Source: JAGMES01 sp023128035 (GTDB lineage Bacteria; Bacillota; Halanaerobiia; DY22613). From it: a DNA stretch of 64,000 nt. The stretch spans positions 1-64,000 of the forward strand of contig DAOVRZ010000009.1 of NCBI GenBank assembly GCA_030627905.1, given 5' to 3'. Each line of letters begins with the position of its first letter. The first letter of the stretch is position 1. The notes under the pieces are model-generated. The model was not told where the DNA came from. It saw only the letters and a list, made by a program, of their open reading frames with translations, and made no database searches. A program made the translations under genes and the position numbers. Of the stretch, positions 45,157-53,799 are shown piece by piece.

Positions 45157-45624
45157 TTATTGAAGTGGATAATATGTATTTTCATAAACAATATATAAGT
45201 GTTCACCTTGTTTTTCTATAATCCATTGTACAAAACCTTCATGGGAATAATAATTTTTACCATCATCAGAAGAAATATAAAGATCAATACCAGCTACAAT
45301 CGTAGCAGAAGTATCATTGGCTACCACTTCTTTTATTGTTACTGAACATCTAGTACATGACATTTCAGAAAATTGTTGTTCTAATTCATCTTTTAAAACT
45401 TCCCTGGATTCTGTAATCCTAACAAATTCAAGTTCATCCTCCCAAAACATTTTTAAATAGGTATATGGATCACTATACAAATTAGCTACTTTTTCAGCAT
45501 TGCTTTCTTTCATAAAAGAACTCCATTTATTAATATGTTCTCTAGCTTCATCACCAATCGAGGTTGGTTGATTATTACTACAACCAACTAAAAAAATCAT
45601 TACCAAAAAAATATATGTAACCAC
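45157..45624 (-). CDS. Putative lipoprotein with NTF2-like domain
   Basis: 155 residues from GTG 45624. YIFLVMIFLVGCSN contains a lipobox (LVGC), so the mature protein is likely membrane-anchored. The body (HINKWSSFMKESNAEKVANL, YSDPYTYLKMFWEDE, FVQWIIEKQGEHLYIVYEN) fits an NTF2-like/SnoaL fold. The start is odd: the frame stays open upstream as ATT ATA AAA AGC AAA AAA ATA GTG, and AAGGGGTG is placed best for the ATT or ATA codon, which would give a normal basic signal-peptide start. The true start may therefore be non-canonical or mutated. Confidence 0.65.
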   Translation of the reverse strand: MVTYIFLVMIFLVGCSNNQPTSIGDEAREHINKWSSFMKESNAEKVANLYSDPYTYLKMFWEDELEFVRITESREVLKDELEQQFSEMSCTRCSVTIKEVVANDTSATIVAGIDLYISSDDGKNYYSHEGFVQWIIEKQGEHLYIVYENTYYPLQ

Positions 45625-45674
45625 TATTTTTTTGCTTTTTATAATATTTCACCCCTTATCAAAATTTTAAAAAA

Positions 45675-46175
45675 TTATCTCTTTATCCGGATAGGCTCTA
45701 AAGATTTATTTTGATCATCATCAAAAAATATTATATATTCAGCATCATTATTTACACTTGGAAAGTAAAATGCTCCAACTACAGATTCTCCATCATATAA
45801 AGTGACATCTTGATAAGCTGCTCCATCACCATCGAAATGGTGATATATATTATTTTTATTATCTTTTATATACATATTTTTATTAAATTCATCGGAATAT
45901 TTTGTTACTATACCAGAATATCCAAAATCCATTTGTAATAACCAACGAAAATTAAACTTTAAAGATGAATCATTTAACACCTCAACAGAATCTAAAAATA
46001 TAGATATATCCCCTCCATCAAAAACACACAAATACCCAACATTCATATCATATTCTCCAGGTTTTGTCACATCTATGTATTTTTGAGTAATAATATTTTT
46101 ATCTTGTGAATTACACCCAATAAGAATAACAACTAGTAAACTTAAAGCTATTAAAACTAATATTTTCTTTTTCAT
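45675..46175 (-). CDS. Putative lipoprotein of unknown function
   Basis: 166 residues. MKKKILVLIALSLLVVILIG then CNSQ is a classical lipoprotein signal with Cys at residue 21. The mature part is acidic and beta-rich (EYDMNVGYLCVFDGGDISIF, HHFDGDGAAYQDVTLYDGE). The sequence matches no family I know. 50 bases upstream of the NTF2-like lipoprotein and in the same direction, so the two may be cotranscribed. Confidence 0.7.
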   Translation of the reverse strand: MKKKILVLIALSLLVVILIGCNSQDKNIITQKYIDVTKPGEYDMNVGYLCVFDGGDISIFLDSVEVLNDSSLKFNFRWLLQMDFGYSGIVTKYSDEFNKNMYIKDNKNNIYHHFDGDGAAYQDVTLYDGESVVGAFYFPSVNNDAEYIIFFDDDQNKSLEPIRIKR

Positions 46176-46361
46176 ATTTTCCTCCTTATATTTTATAGAT
46201 TAACTTGAAATAATTATAAATCTAAAAAATGTATTACTACGGTTTTGTTGCCACCTCCATTTTCTTTACATCAATTACCTTCTATCCTTTATTTCGTCAT
46301 TGTTACTATAATTCCTTTCTAATATTACATATTTTATTTTTTACTTTTTTCTTTTGCAATA

Positions 46362-46410
46362 TATAAATAAGCAGACTGCATTCAAACTGAATGTTAGTCT
46401 GCTTATTTAT
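46362..46410 (-). terminator. Long terminator hairpin after the RlmI-like gene
   Basis: AAATAAGCAGACT and AGTCTGCTTATTT form the outer stem, with GCATTC/GAATGT continuing it inside. On the minus strand it lies 25 bases after the stop and ends TTATTTATATA. The remaining 46176-46361 is AT-rich without features. Confidence 0.75.
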
Positions 46411-46434
46411 TATAAAATCTTTTTATTTCATTAT

Positions 46435-47634
46435 TTAATTCTTGATCTTCTTAATAAAGATAACTTTAAGATAGTCACCTTCCTTGAATTCCTTTATAGT
46501 TCTAAAATCTGCTGGAAGAGAAAACTCCTCCATAAGTTTGTACTTCCCTTGCATTTCCTTGAATGCAGTATCAATAAAACCTTTAAACTTTTCCATATCA
46601 AAAGTGCTGCAATTTGTTGATGCAACGATTACACCTTTATCTTCTGTTATAGCAATAGCTTCTTTTAAAAGATTTTTATAATCCTTTGATGCACTAAATG
46701 TATTCTTCTTTGATCTAGCAAAACTAGGAGGATCTAGTATAACCATATCAAACTTATAATTTTTCTTAACAGCATATTTAAAATAGTTAAACACATCTTC
46801 GACAACTATATCCTGAGTTTCAGAATCTATTTCGTTTACGCTAAACTGCTCGATTGTCTTGCTTAAACTTCTATTCGCAAGATCTACGCTAGTCGTTTTT
46901 GTGGCTCCACCTACTGCTGCGAAGACAGAGAATGCACCTGTATAAGAAAATGTATTTAATACTGTCTTTCCTTTTGCATACTTATCTCTAATAAGTTTTC
47001 TTACATTCCTTTGATCTAAAAATACTCCAACCATCGCTCCTTCATTTAAATATACAGCAAAATTTACTCCGTTTTCTTTCACTATAATCGGAAACTGACC
47101 TCTTTCACCAAGAATAAATCCATCTTCTTCAATATATTTGCCTTCTGAAGCAAATCTTTTTTTCTGATATATAGCCTTGTATTCAACCATTCTCTTTAAT
47201 GAATTTACTACTTCATCTCTAAACTTATAGATACCTTTGCTGTACCAATTTATTAAATAATAACCATCAAAATAATCAATAGTCAAACCACCTATTCCAT
47301 CACCTTCGCCATTAAATATCCTGAAGGCAGTTGTTTGGGGAACATTAAAAAAAGATATTCTCTTATTTAAAGCAACAATTAACTTTTTTTGAAAAAATGA
47401 TTCATCGATATTTTCATTTTCTTTTCTGCTGAGAATCCATCCATAGCCTTTATTTTGCTTACCATAATATCCTCTCGCAATAAAATTATTTCGCTCATCA
47501 ACAAGCTTAATTATCGCTCCTTCTTTATCAATACTTTTCATATCTATTATCGCTTCTTTGAAAATTAATGGATATCCACTTTTAAATTTGTTTATAAATT
47601 TTGATTTTACCTGTAAACTTATTTCTCGTTGCAT
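46435..47634 (-). CDS. Class I SAM-dependent rRNA methyltransferase, RlmI/YccW family
   Basis: 399 residues. An N-terminal PUA-like domain (YPLIFKEAIIDMKSIDKEGAI), then DGIGGLTIDYFDGYY, and a Rossmann methyltransferase: VLNTFSYTGAFSVFAAVGGA, SVDLANRSL, FDMVILDPPSFARSKK (catalytic DPPSF) and VIVASTNCSTF. Such enzymes make m5C in 23S rRNA (position 1962 in E. coli). Stand-alone. Confidence 0.88.
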   Translation of the reverse strand: MQREISLQVKSKFINKFKSGYPLIFKEAIIDMKSIDKEGAIIKLVDERNNFIARGYYGKQNKGYGWILSRKENENIDESFFQKKLIVALNKRISFFNVPQTTAFRIFNGEGDGIGGLTIDYFDGYYLINWYSKGIYKFRDEVVNSLKRMVEYKAIYQKKRFASEGKYIEEDGFILGERGQFPIIVKENGVNFAVYLNEGAMVGVFLDQRNVRKLIRDKYAKGKTVLNTFSYTGAFSVFAAVGGATKTTSVDLANRSLSKTIEQFSVNEIDSETQDIVVEDVFNYFKYAVKKNYKFDMVILDPPSFARSKKNTFSASKDYKNLLKEAIAITEDKGVIVASTNCSTFDMEKFKGFIDTAFKEMQGKYKLMEEFSLPADFRTIKEFKEGDYLKVIFIKKIKN

Positions 47635-47658
47635 CTTTTACATCCTCTCTATTCTAAA

Positions 47659-48309
47659 TTATACCATGTTTTGATTTACAATAAATGCAAACGCTCTTCC
47701 TCTACCAATTACGACTTTCGCACTGTCTGTAATAATAATATTACTTATACCCAAAGTACTCTCCCGAGATACCTTAGCATCTGTAAGAGGATACTTAAAA
47801 CCAGTTAAAGTGACCCCTTCAATTGACTCATCCACCGGGATCAAAGAAAAAGTATCTCCGTTATGTTTATGTATCGCTAACTCGCTTTCTACCACCTGAA
47901 TTTCCACCGTCGGTGAAACCAATATCGCCTTTACTCCATGTTTATGACAATAAGTTAATAACATCAGATTCCCCATCAAATGGTCTGGCCTTCCTCCTAA
48001 TGCTCCTCCGATTAAAATTTCTTGATACCCTTCATCTATCAGATAATCCAATACCAGATGGGTATCAGTCTTATCTTTTTCAACTGGAAAGAGAACAAAC
48101 TCTATTTCCATCATTTCATACTTCTTCTTTACCACAGGATCTATTGAATCCAGATCTCCAAAAATTCGGTCTGGTTTTAAACCTAATTTCATTGCATATT
48201 CTGCTCCACCATCTGCGCAGACTAACGTATCAACATTATCTCTCAATTTATGAAAAAATCCTTGATTATCTTCCCATTCTCCGTTTGCTAAAACTAAAGC
48301 TCTTTTCAT
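47659..48309 (-). CDS. thiN: Thiamine pyrophosphokinase
   Basis: 216 residues from the ATG at 48309 (TGAGGAGATGTAAT upstream). ADGGAEYAMKLGLKPDRIFGDLDS, EKDKTDTHLVLDYL and GALGGRPDHLMGNLMLL are the catalytic and thiamine-binding motifs. It converts thiamine to TPP. Together with ThiT in this window it gives a thiamine uptake route. A functional link to the TPP riboswitch at 54.4 kb is plausible, although this gene has no visible riboswitch of its own. Confidence 0.93.
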   Translation of the reverse strand: MKRALVLANGEWEDNQGFFHKLRDNVDTLVCADGGAEYAMKLGLKPDRIFGDLDSIDPVVKKKYEMMEIEFVLFPVEKDKTDTHLVLDYLIDEGYQEILIGGALGGRPDHLMGNLMLLTYCHKHGVKAILVSPTVEIQVVESELAIHKHNGDTFSLIPVDESIEGVTLTGFKYPLTDAKVSRESTLGISNIIITDSAKVVIGRGRAFAFIVNQNMV

Positions 48310-48370
48310 ATTACATCTCCTCACTATAAGTGTGCTACTACTTATTTTACAACATTTTTTCTCAACTTAA

Positions 48371-48396
48371 AAGAAAAAACTCCTAAAAAGGAGTTT
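48371..48396 (-). terminator. Terminator after the flavodoxin-like gene
   Basis: AAACTCC/GGAGTTT stem with a 6-base loop and TTTTTCTT on the minus strand, 14 bases beyond the stop. Confidence 0.75.
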
Positions 48397-48409
48397 AAAA
48401 AAATATTTA

Positions 48410-49003
48410 TTATAATAGATTTTCCTCTGTTTTTACGCAAATTAAGTCAACCAGATTATCTACAGCTTTCTTAAACTCTCTTCCCGGTCTCTTATCTCCC
48501 ATATCACCTGAATAATGAAGAAGTCCATACGCAGGTATACTCATACCCTGAACAAGATTTGCTGGCATTGGAAGAGATATCATTCCTTGATGCTGAGCAA
48601 AGATATTGATTGCCCTTAAGCATAAGTCTCCACCACCTTCAGGATTACCACAACTGGCAAAAGCAACTAATCTCTTTCCATACAACTTAGCTTCAGCCCA
48701 TAAAGGTGAAAAAGTATCCATAAAAGTTTTCATTTCTGCAGAAACGTTACCGTAGTAGGTTGGTGATCCCATAAATATGTAATCACTTTCTAAAATTTGA
48801 TCAAGACTTATAATAGGTATCTCCAAAATTTCTTTCAAATACTCTTTCACAACTGGAAACTTGAAAGAAAGTTCCTCTAAATCTGTATCCTGAACTCGAT
48901 AAATTCCAACGTCTACACCCTTATTAGCAAAACTCTCAGAAATACCTTTTGCCATTAAATACGTATTACCACAAACACTATGAAACACTATTGTTACTCT
49001 CAT
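48410..49003 (-). CDS. Flavodoxin/NADPH-dependent FMN reductase-like protein
   Basis: 197 residues. FHSVCGNTYLMAKGI is the FMN phosphate loop; FMGSPTYYGNVSAEMKTFMD and VAFASCGNPEGGGDLCLR bind the ring. It looks like the WrbA/flavodoxin fold of quinone or general FMN reductases. Monocistronic. Specific electron partners are unknown. Confidence 0.88.
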   Translation of the reverse strand: MRVTIVFHSVCGNTYLMAKGISESFANKGVDVGIYRVQDTDLEELSFKFPVVKEYLKEILEIPIISLDQILESDYIFMGSPTYYGNVSAEMKTFMDTFSPLWAEAKLYGKRLVAFASCGNPEGGGDLCLRAINIFAQHQGMISLPMPANLVQGMSIPAYGLLHYSGDMGDKRPGREFKKAVDNLVDLICVKTEENLL

Positions 49004-49156
49004 CGAAAAATCCTCCTTAATAGATATAACTATTATTTAACTATATTACATATTTTATATCAATAATATTAGAAACCAATATTACTACTATAATTGAAAA
49101 AGGATTTCAGAAATTTGAAATCTTTTTTATCTTTGTCTTACATGCTGGATTATCTT

Positions 49157-49879
49157 CTAATTTTCCCTTTTTCTTAATATTTTAAGTCCACGTCTTAAAC
49201 TCTTCACAACATTAGGTACGCCAATATCATTTACTATCCCTTCGTAAATCACAAGTTTCATAGTAGTAATAATAATTATAATTTTCTTGTATTGATTAAT
49301 TGAGCGTTCATATAACTTCCATCCGATTTTTTCAACTTTAGGTGCTATAAAATATTTTTCAAGGGTAACTTTTAAAAATGCAAAGAAAAAAACAAACATC
49401 CCACTAAGAATTTCAGAAGATATATATAAATCCCCTTTATGGCTGATTTCAGAAATTACAAGGACTAATATTAATGATAGTATAATATCTATCACAGATA
49501 TAAAAGAGGACATAAAAGAAAACAACTTAAATCTCCTCTTTAAACCCTTTTCGATTCGGTTTCTGTGTTTTAGAATTATTGAATATTCTTCAATGATTTT
49601 GCTATCTAAATCATGTTGTTTTTTCCTATTCCATTGTTTTTTTAGTATTTCTCTTACCAACTGGTCAAATTTATCTTGTGAATTTTTATAAACCCAGTTT
49701 AAATTATACTTCTGTTCATTTTGGGCAATTTCAGAAAATTCATTAAATAGTTCATTAAATTTATTTAATTCTTCAGAAATATACTCAATTTGCTCCTTAC
49801 AATCTCTTTCTGGGCATATTTCAAGAAAAAGTGAGTTAACTGAGACCATGATATCATTTTTGTAAAAGTTAATTGTCAT
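49157..49879 (-). CDS. Hypothetical two-helix membrane protein
   Basis: 240 residues. A helical, charged cytoplasmic half (CKEQIEYISEELNKFNELFN) is followed by two membrane segments (IDIILSLILVLVISEI, ILSGMFVFFFAFLKVTL) and a basic C-terminus (NVVKSLRRGLKILRKREN). The pattern of a soluble domain plus a hairpin of helices resembles SLATT/DUF4231-like effector proteins, but without a clear motif. It lies about 1.3 kb from the Septu pair, separated by a broken DinB gene. Function unknown. Confidence 0.6.
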   Translation of the reverse strand: MTINFYKNDIMVSVNSLFLEICPERDCKEQIEYISEELNKFNELFNEFSEIAQNEQKYNLNWVYKNSQDKFDQLVREILKKQWNRKKQHDLDSKIIEEYSIILKHRNRIEKGLKRRFKLFSFMSSFISVIDIILSLILVLVISEISHKGDLYISSEILSGMFVFFFAFLKVTLEKYFIAPKVEKIGWKLYERSINQYKKIIIIITTMKLVIYEGIVNDIGVPNVVKSLRRGLKILRKREN

Positions 49880-49914
49880 ATCTCCACTCCTACTCTTTTA
49901 AATAGATTTCTAGC

Positions 49915-50402
49915 TTATCTTTCCGTCCCTACCCAGTCGATAGTTTTAGCTCCCTGCTGTCTCAATGTACTATTACAGTAACCAATATGATGCTGAATAT
50001 GCCTGATAGTCATCATAATAATATCAAAGTTAGTAAGTTTACCATAGACTCCATGGAGTGCAAACATACTCTCCTCTTCCCTTTTCATAATGAAATTATC
50101 AGCTTTATTTTTAACCTGGGCCAGATAGAATTTCATCTCATCTTTTGTCAAAAAGTATTTGACTCCTTACTCAAATCCTCTGTTATATCCTTGCTAAATT
50201 TGGGTACTGTAAATTCCCCACCTTCTCTAAACCAAAAATCAATTCCTGTTACTGCATGATATATCTGCTGCCAGAAAGGGACCTTTTCTATTTTACTATT
50301 CCATAAATCATCAGGACAGGTCTCAACTATCTTTTCCAACATCTTAAAGGCCGGGTTAAAATGCCTTTTGACGATCATCCTCATATCACTTTTAGCAGTC
50401 AT
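49915..50402 (-). pseudogene. DinB-family protein, frameshifted in a T run
   Basis: Frame 1 (from 50402): VKRHFNPAFKMLEKIVETCP, YHAVTGIDFWFREGG and SKESNTF, then TGA at 50148. The next frame continues at once with TKDEMKFYLAQVKNKADNFI and FDIIMMTIRHIQHHIGYCNS. One T missing from a run of five would produce this. Together they make a normal DinB four-helix bundle of about 160 residues, with helix-bound His residues (YHAVTG, RHIQHH) that bind metal. It may be a bacillithiol/mycothiol S-transferase-like or damage-inducible relative. Confidence 0.83.
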
Positions 50403-50514
50403 TTTCTTTTCCTCCCTTGAAGTATATCTAAATCTCTATTAACATCAATATTTCTAAATTCACTGATATTATCTCTAAAAGTAATATTCATCAATCTCCT
50501 GTTCATGAGATAAT

Positions 50515-51177
50515 TTACTTCAATTCCAACTGAATTTGCTCTGCACTCTTATACAAGTTCTCATGTTCACTTGTCCATATACCTTCATTTTGCATAATTC
50601 GCTTTATTTTCATAAAATTAGCATCATTCAACAAAATAGTAACTGATGTTGCCGCATATTCTGATTGAGGTATTGCCTGCCTCAAAAAAGCTGTTACTTT
50701 CCTGCTGACTTTTTTAGAAAAATTCTGATCATCCGGCAATTGTTTTATTCGATAGCGAATTTCTTCGTATAAATCAGCCATATCCTGAGCTAATTGATCG
50801 CCTATTCGCTTTCGTTTGATGACTAATTTATCTTGATCATTTAAAGACGGGTCAATAATTGGCTCTTCACCTGGGTCATGTTGTCGTTTAGAACTTCCAT
50901 TACACCTTTTGCATGACGGTAATAAGTTACCCCATTCTATAACCCTGTGACCATATTTATTTTTGGGGTAAAAATGATCAACTTCCATATACTTACTCTC
51001 CTCATTCACTCTACATTCACAATATGCACATTTGCTATTTGACATCTCCAATAACTTTTTTATCAGATAAGGTTGCCTCCAAACACTTGCTCCATTAGAT
51101 TCGTATTTTTCCAGCAATTCTTTTTTAACCTCTTCAGTTAATTCCTCTGGTGGTTGAGGACGTTGAAGTTTAATCAC
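50515..51177 (-). CDS. ptuB: HNH endonuclease of a Septu defence system
   Basis: 220 residues if started at the GTG at 51177, which gives VIKLQRPQPPEELTEEVKK, the usual start for this family; an upstream ATG at 51201 is also in frame. KCAYCECRVNEESKYMEVDH then FYP, GNLLPSCKRCNGSSKRQHDP are the HNH nuclease and zinc Cys motifs (PtuB/TIGR02646-like). It overlaps the ptuA end by 8 bases. In Septu, PtuB degrades DNA when the PtuA ATPase senses infection. Residues after position 90 are helical. Confidence 0.87.
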   Translation of the reverse strand: MIKLQRPQPPEELTEEVKKELLEKYESNGASVWRQPYLIKKLLEMSNSKCAYCECRVNEESKYMEVDHFYPKNKYGHRVIEWGNLLPSCKRCNGSSKRQHDPGEEPIIDPSLNDQDKLVIKRKRIGDQLAQDMADLYEEIRYRIKQLPDDQNFSKKVSRKVTAFLRQAIPQSEYAATSVTILLNDANFMKIKRIMQNEGIWTSEHENLYKSAEQIQLELK

Positions 51178-52435
51178 CCGTTTCGCCCCCAATACTAGCA
51201 AGTTGTAATGATAAAAGCTTTCTCATCTCACTAGATGGATGAAGCATACTTTTCAACTTAAAGTATTCCTTTTTGGCTTGTTCTACATCTTCAGCATCTA
51301 AGGCTTCTTCAAATAGTTCCATGATGTCTAAATAAATCTGAGCTTTTGGTTTTTCAACTCCCATCTCATACTCTAATATCTCATCAACTGTCCAACCACC
51401 ATAATTATCAGAATAAGTATAATCTCCTTGCAAGTTTAGAACTTCATCTGCAGTAAGCGACTGAACTACAGATGGGGAATGAGTTGTAGCGATAAATTGG
51501 CAATTGGGAAATGCCTGCTTCAAATTATGAGCAATTGTTCTCTGCCATCTTGGATGAAGATGCATGTCAAGTTCATCAATCAAAATTAATGCAGAACAAT
51601 CTAAAGGATTCTCAGCATTTGGATTGGCCTGTGCCAATCTACTAGCTATATCACTTACTAGTGAAAGTATTGCCTTATATCCACCACTTAATTGTTCAAT
51701 TCGTAATTCTTTGCCTTCAGGACTTGTAATTACCATTCTTCGGGGATGAGGTTTAATCTGTAAGTTGGAATATCCATTCATCATTCTTCTGATCGAATTT
51801 CTCACCGCTTCCAAGCCACGTGAGCGATAAGTACGATCCTCCCTCATCATTCTTAATTCATTTTCTTCTTCTGTTTTGAACCATTCAAAGAACTTTCGAA
51901 AATTATTGTTTATTGATAAGCAATTGTTTAGAGCTTGTATTGGGTTTTCAATAGTTGCATTCTTAGCACGCATAGGAACATCTAAGACAATTCTAGCTGT
52001 ACTATAATATAATACTAAAGGAACAGAACGAAAACCACTTTCGGTCATTAGTTCTTTAGAAATATAATCTTTAATGTCTTTTTGAGATTTTGCTGGTGTC
52101 CCAATCCAGTCTTGGACAGCTGTTGAAAGCCGCCTACTGTTAAACCAGCTGAATTCTTTCCCATCAAATTTAACATCTAATTCTGTTGAAGTCCATGTTT
52201 TTTCGACATTGATATCCATATTTGTTAAATTCGCTTTATCTCCAGCCTTCTTATTAATATATAACAATATGGGAACAAAACCCTTCACAATACCCTCTAA
52301 AACAGCTGTCTTTCCTGCACTATTCTCTCCAATTAAAAGCGTAAAAGGACGAATATTCCCTGCTGAATCACAAAAATCAAATTCATTATCTATAAAACAT
52401 CTAAAATAAGTAAACTTAACCCTACGTATCTTCAT
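51170..52435 (-). CDS. ptuA: AAA ATPase of a Septu defence system
   Basis: 421 residues from ATG 52435 (AGGTG upstream; an in-frame GTG lies three codons before). ABC-type ATPase with Walker A LIGENSAGKTAVLEG, signature RIEQLSGGYKAILSLVSDIA, Walker B ALILIDELDMHLHPRWQ, and the ATTHSP switch. SMC/OLD-like ATPases of this shape followed by an HNH nuclease define Septu type I. PtuA forms rings that keep PtuB in check until infection. No mobile gene is directly adjacent. Confidence 0.87.
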   Translation of the reverse strand: MKIRRVKFTYFRCFIDNEFDFCDSAGNIRPFTLLIGENSAGKTAVLEGIVKGFVPILLYINKKAGDKANLTNMDINVEKTWTSTELDVKFDGKEFSWFNSRRLSTAVQDWIGTPAKSQKDIKDYISKELMTESGFRSVPLVLYYSTARIVLDVPMRAKNATIENPIQALNNCLSINNNFRKFFEWFKTEEENELRMMREDRTYRSRGLEAVRNSIRRMMNGYSNLQIKPHPRRMVITSPEGKELRIEQLSGGYKAILSLVSDIASRLAQANPNAENPLDCSALILIDELDMHLHPRWQRTIAHNLKQAFPNCQFIATTHSPSVVQSLTADEVLNLQGDYTYSDNYGGWTVDEILEYEMGVEKPKAQIYLDIMELFEEALDAEDVEQAKKEYFKLKSMLHPSSEMRKLLSLQLASIGGETGD

Positions 52436-52444
52436 TATCTTCAC

Positions 52445-52834
52445 CTATCTCTCGCCTAGTCTCAAAATACCCTTGTTTTTTAAGTCTAACAGTACTATTC
52501 GATAACTTGCACTATTAATCCTTTTTATATTATACCCCAACTAGTTAAAATTACCCATTAATAATATGGTTCATCTTGACAATTTAATCAAATATTTTTA
52601 AAGGAAATCTCTATCTTCACCAAGCATGCCCAACACTTTACCCAATCCAAGACTTAAAATTCGATGGGCAAGAGTGTATTGACATCACCTTCATTAAGAT
52701 TACAGCTACAGCCCGCTATTCTATCAAAATTTTTGACTTTTTGATTCTCCTATTTGTTTTCTTCAATATCGCTGGATTTACCGCCCCTACACTGGAAACA
52801 CTATAAATGAATGATTCATCAGGGAGGTCTTTCT
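52445..52834. other. Intergenic stretch without a supported gene
   Basis: This divergent gap should hold the promoters for ptuA (minus) and the DDAH-like gene (plus). A plus-strand frame of about 70 codons ends at 52804 (for example KFDGQECIDITFIKITATAR, then a hydrophobic stretch and TAPTLETL) but has no good start or family resemblance; I do not call it a gene. Confidence 0.4.
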
Positions 52835-53692
52835 ATGTGTCAAAAAACCACATCACATCAAATAAACTGCTATACTGAATATAATCCTTTGTACAAAGTT
52901 ATACTCTGTCCTCCAAGATACATGAAAATTCGCAAAATAATCAATCAAACCCAGGCACATTTTGCTAAAGAAAATATCGATACTTCCATTGCCATGAAGC
53001 AACACAAGGCCCTTGTGGAAACTCTACAGCAGGAAAATATTGACATCATCCTATTACCGCCGAAAAAAGAGTTTCCCGAGCAGGTCTTTACCCGTGATCT
53101 GGCCTTCACCTTGGACGGACAGATTATCGTGGGACAACTTGAAGAAACCATTCGTCAGGGTGAAGAAGAGATCTTAAAAGCCTGGCTTGATGAAGAAGGA
53201 ATCCCGTATAAATCCATTACCGCCGGTCCTATTGAAGGGGGAGATGTTCTCATAAATGAAAACCAGGTCTGGGTTGGAAACAGCTATCGTACCTCAAAAG
53301 AAGCTATCAATCAACTGCGCAAATTCCTTCCAGACATGGAAATCATCATGGTGCCTTTCAATGGTGACTTTCTCCATCTTGACTGTGTTTTTAACATTCT
53401 CTCCTCCAACGAAGGTCTGATTTATCCTCCTGCTTTTGCAAAAGATGAATTGTTCCATCTTAAGGAACGCTTTAACTTGTTCGAAATTTCAGATAAAGAA
53501 CAGTTCACTCTCGGAACCAATGTCCTTTCACTGGGAAAGAAAAAAGTCTTAAGTCTCCCAATCAATCGGCAACTCAATAACCAATTGCACAAATGGGGTT
53601 ATCAAGTGATTGAAATCGATATAACAGAAATTATTAAGTCTGGCGGTTCTTTCCGTTGTGTGACCATGCCACTCTTGAGGGAACGTGTATAG
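52835..53692 (+). CDS. Dimethylarginine dimethylaminohydrolase (DDAH)-like hydrolase
   Basis: 285 residues from the ATG at 52835 (AGGGAGG before it). The guanidino-modifying fold is clear: PPRYMKIRK, EQVFTRDLAFTLDGQIIVGQ, GPIEGGDVLINENQVWVGNS (Glu/Asp/Gly ligands), FNGDFLHLDCVFNIL (catalytic His) and GGSFRCVTMPLLRE with the nucleophilic Cys. It hydrolyses arginine-type guanidino groups. It is the second complete plus-strand gene, and its codons look more GC-rich than those of its neighbours, hinting at later acquisition. Arginine deiminase-like activity is the alternative. Confidence 0.85.
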   Translation: MCQKTTSHQINCYTEYNPLYKVILCPPRYMKIRKIINQTQAHFAKENIDTSIAMKQHKALVETLQQENIDIILLPPKKEFPEQVFTRDLAFTLDGQIIVGQLEETIRQGEEEILKAWLDEEGIPYKSITAGPIEGGDVLINENQVWVGNSYRTSKEAINQLRKFLPDMEIIMVPFNGDFLHLDCVFNILSSNEGLIYPPAFAKDELFHLKERFNLFEISDKEQFTLGTNVLSLGKKKVLSLPINRQLNNQLHKWGYQVIEIDITEIIKSGGSFRCVTMPLLRERV

Positions 53693-53753
53693 TTTATAAT
53701 CTTTTTTCCTCAATTTCCAGCACTAACTTTATCCACTCTCTCTATAAAAACAA

Positions 53754-53795
53754 AGAAAAACTCCTTCGTCACTTACCAACGAAGGAGTTTTTCCT
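53754..53795. terminator. Convergent terminator between DDAH-like and thiT genes
   Basis: AAAAACTCCTTCGT and ACGAAGGAGTTTTT flank a 9-base loop with an A run and T run, so it can act on both strands. Confidence 0.88.
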
Positions 53796-53799
53796 AATT

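Noticed and set aside
47823..48329. 168-codon plus-strand frame opposite thiN
   Set aside because: The minus-strand thiamine pyrophosphokinase has all catalytic motifs; the opposite frame has none and no plausible start.
52600..52804. Plus-strand frame with a hydrophobic end before the DDAH-like gene
   Set aside because: No start or binding site, no family resemblance; probably chance, or at best a remnant.
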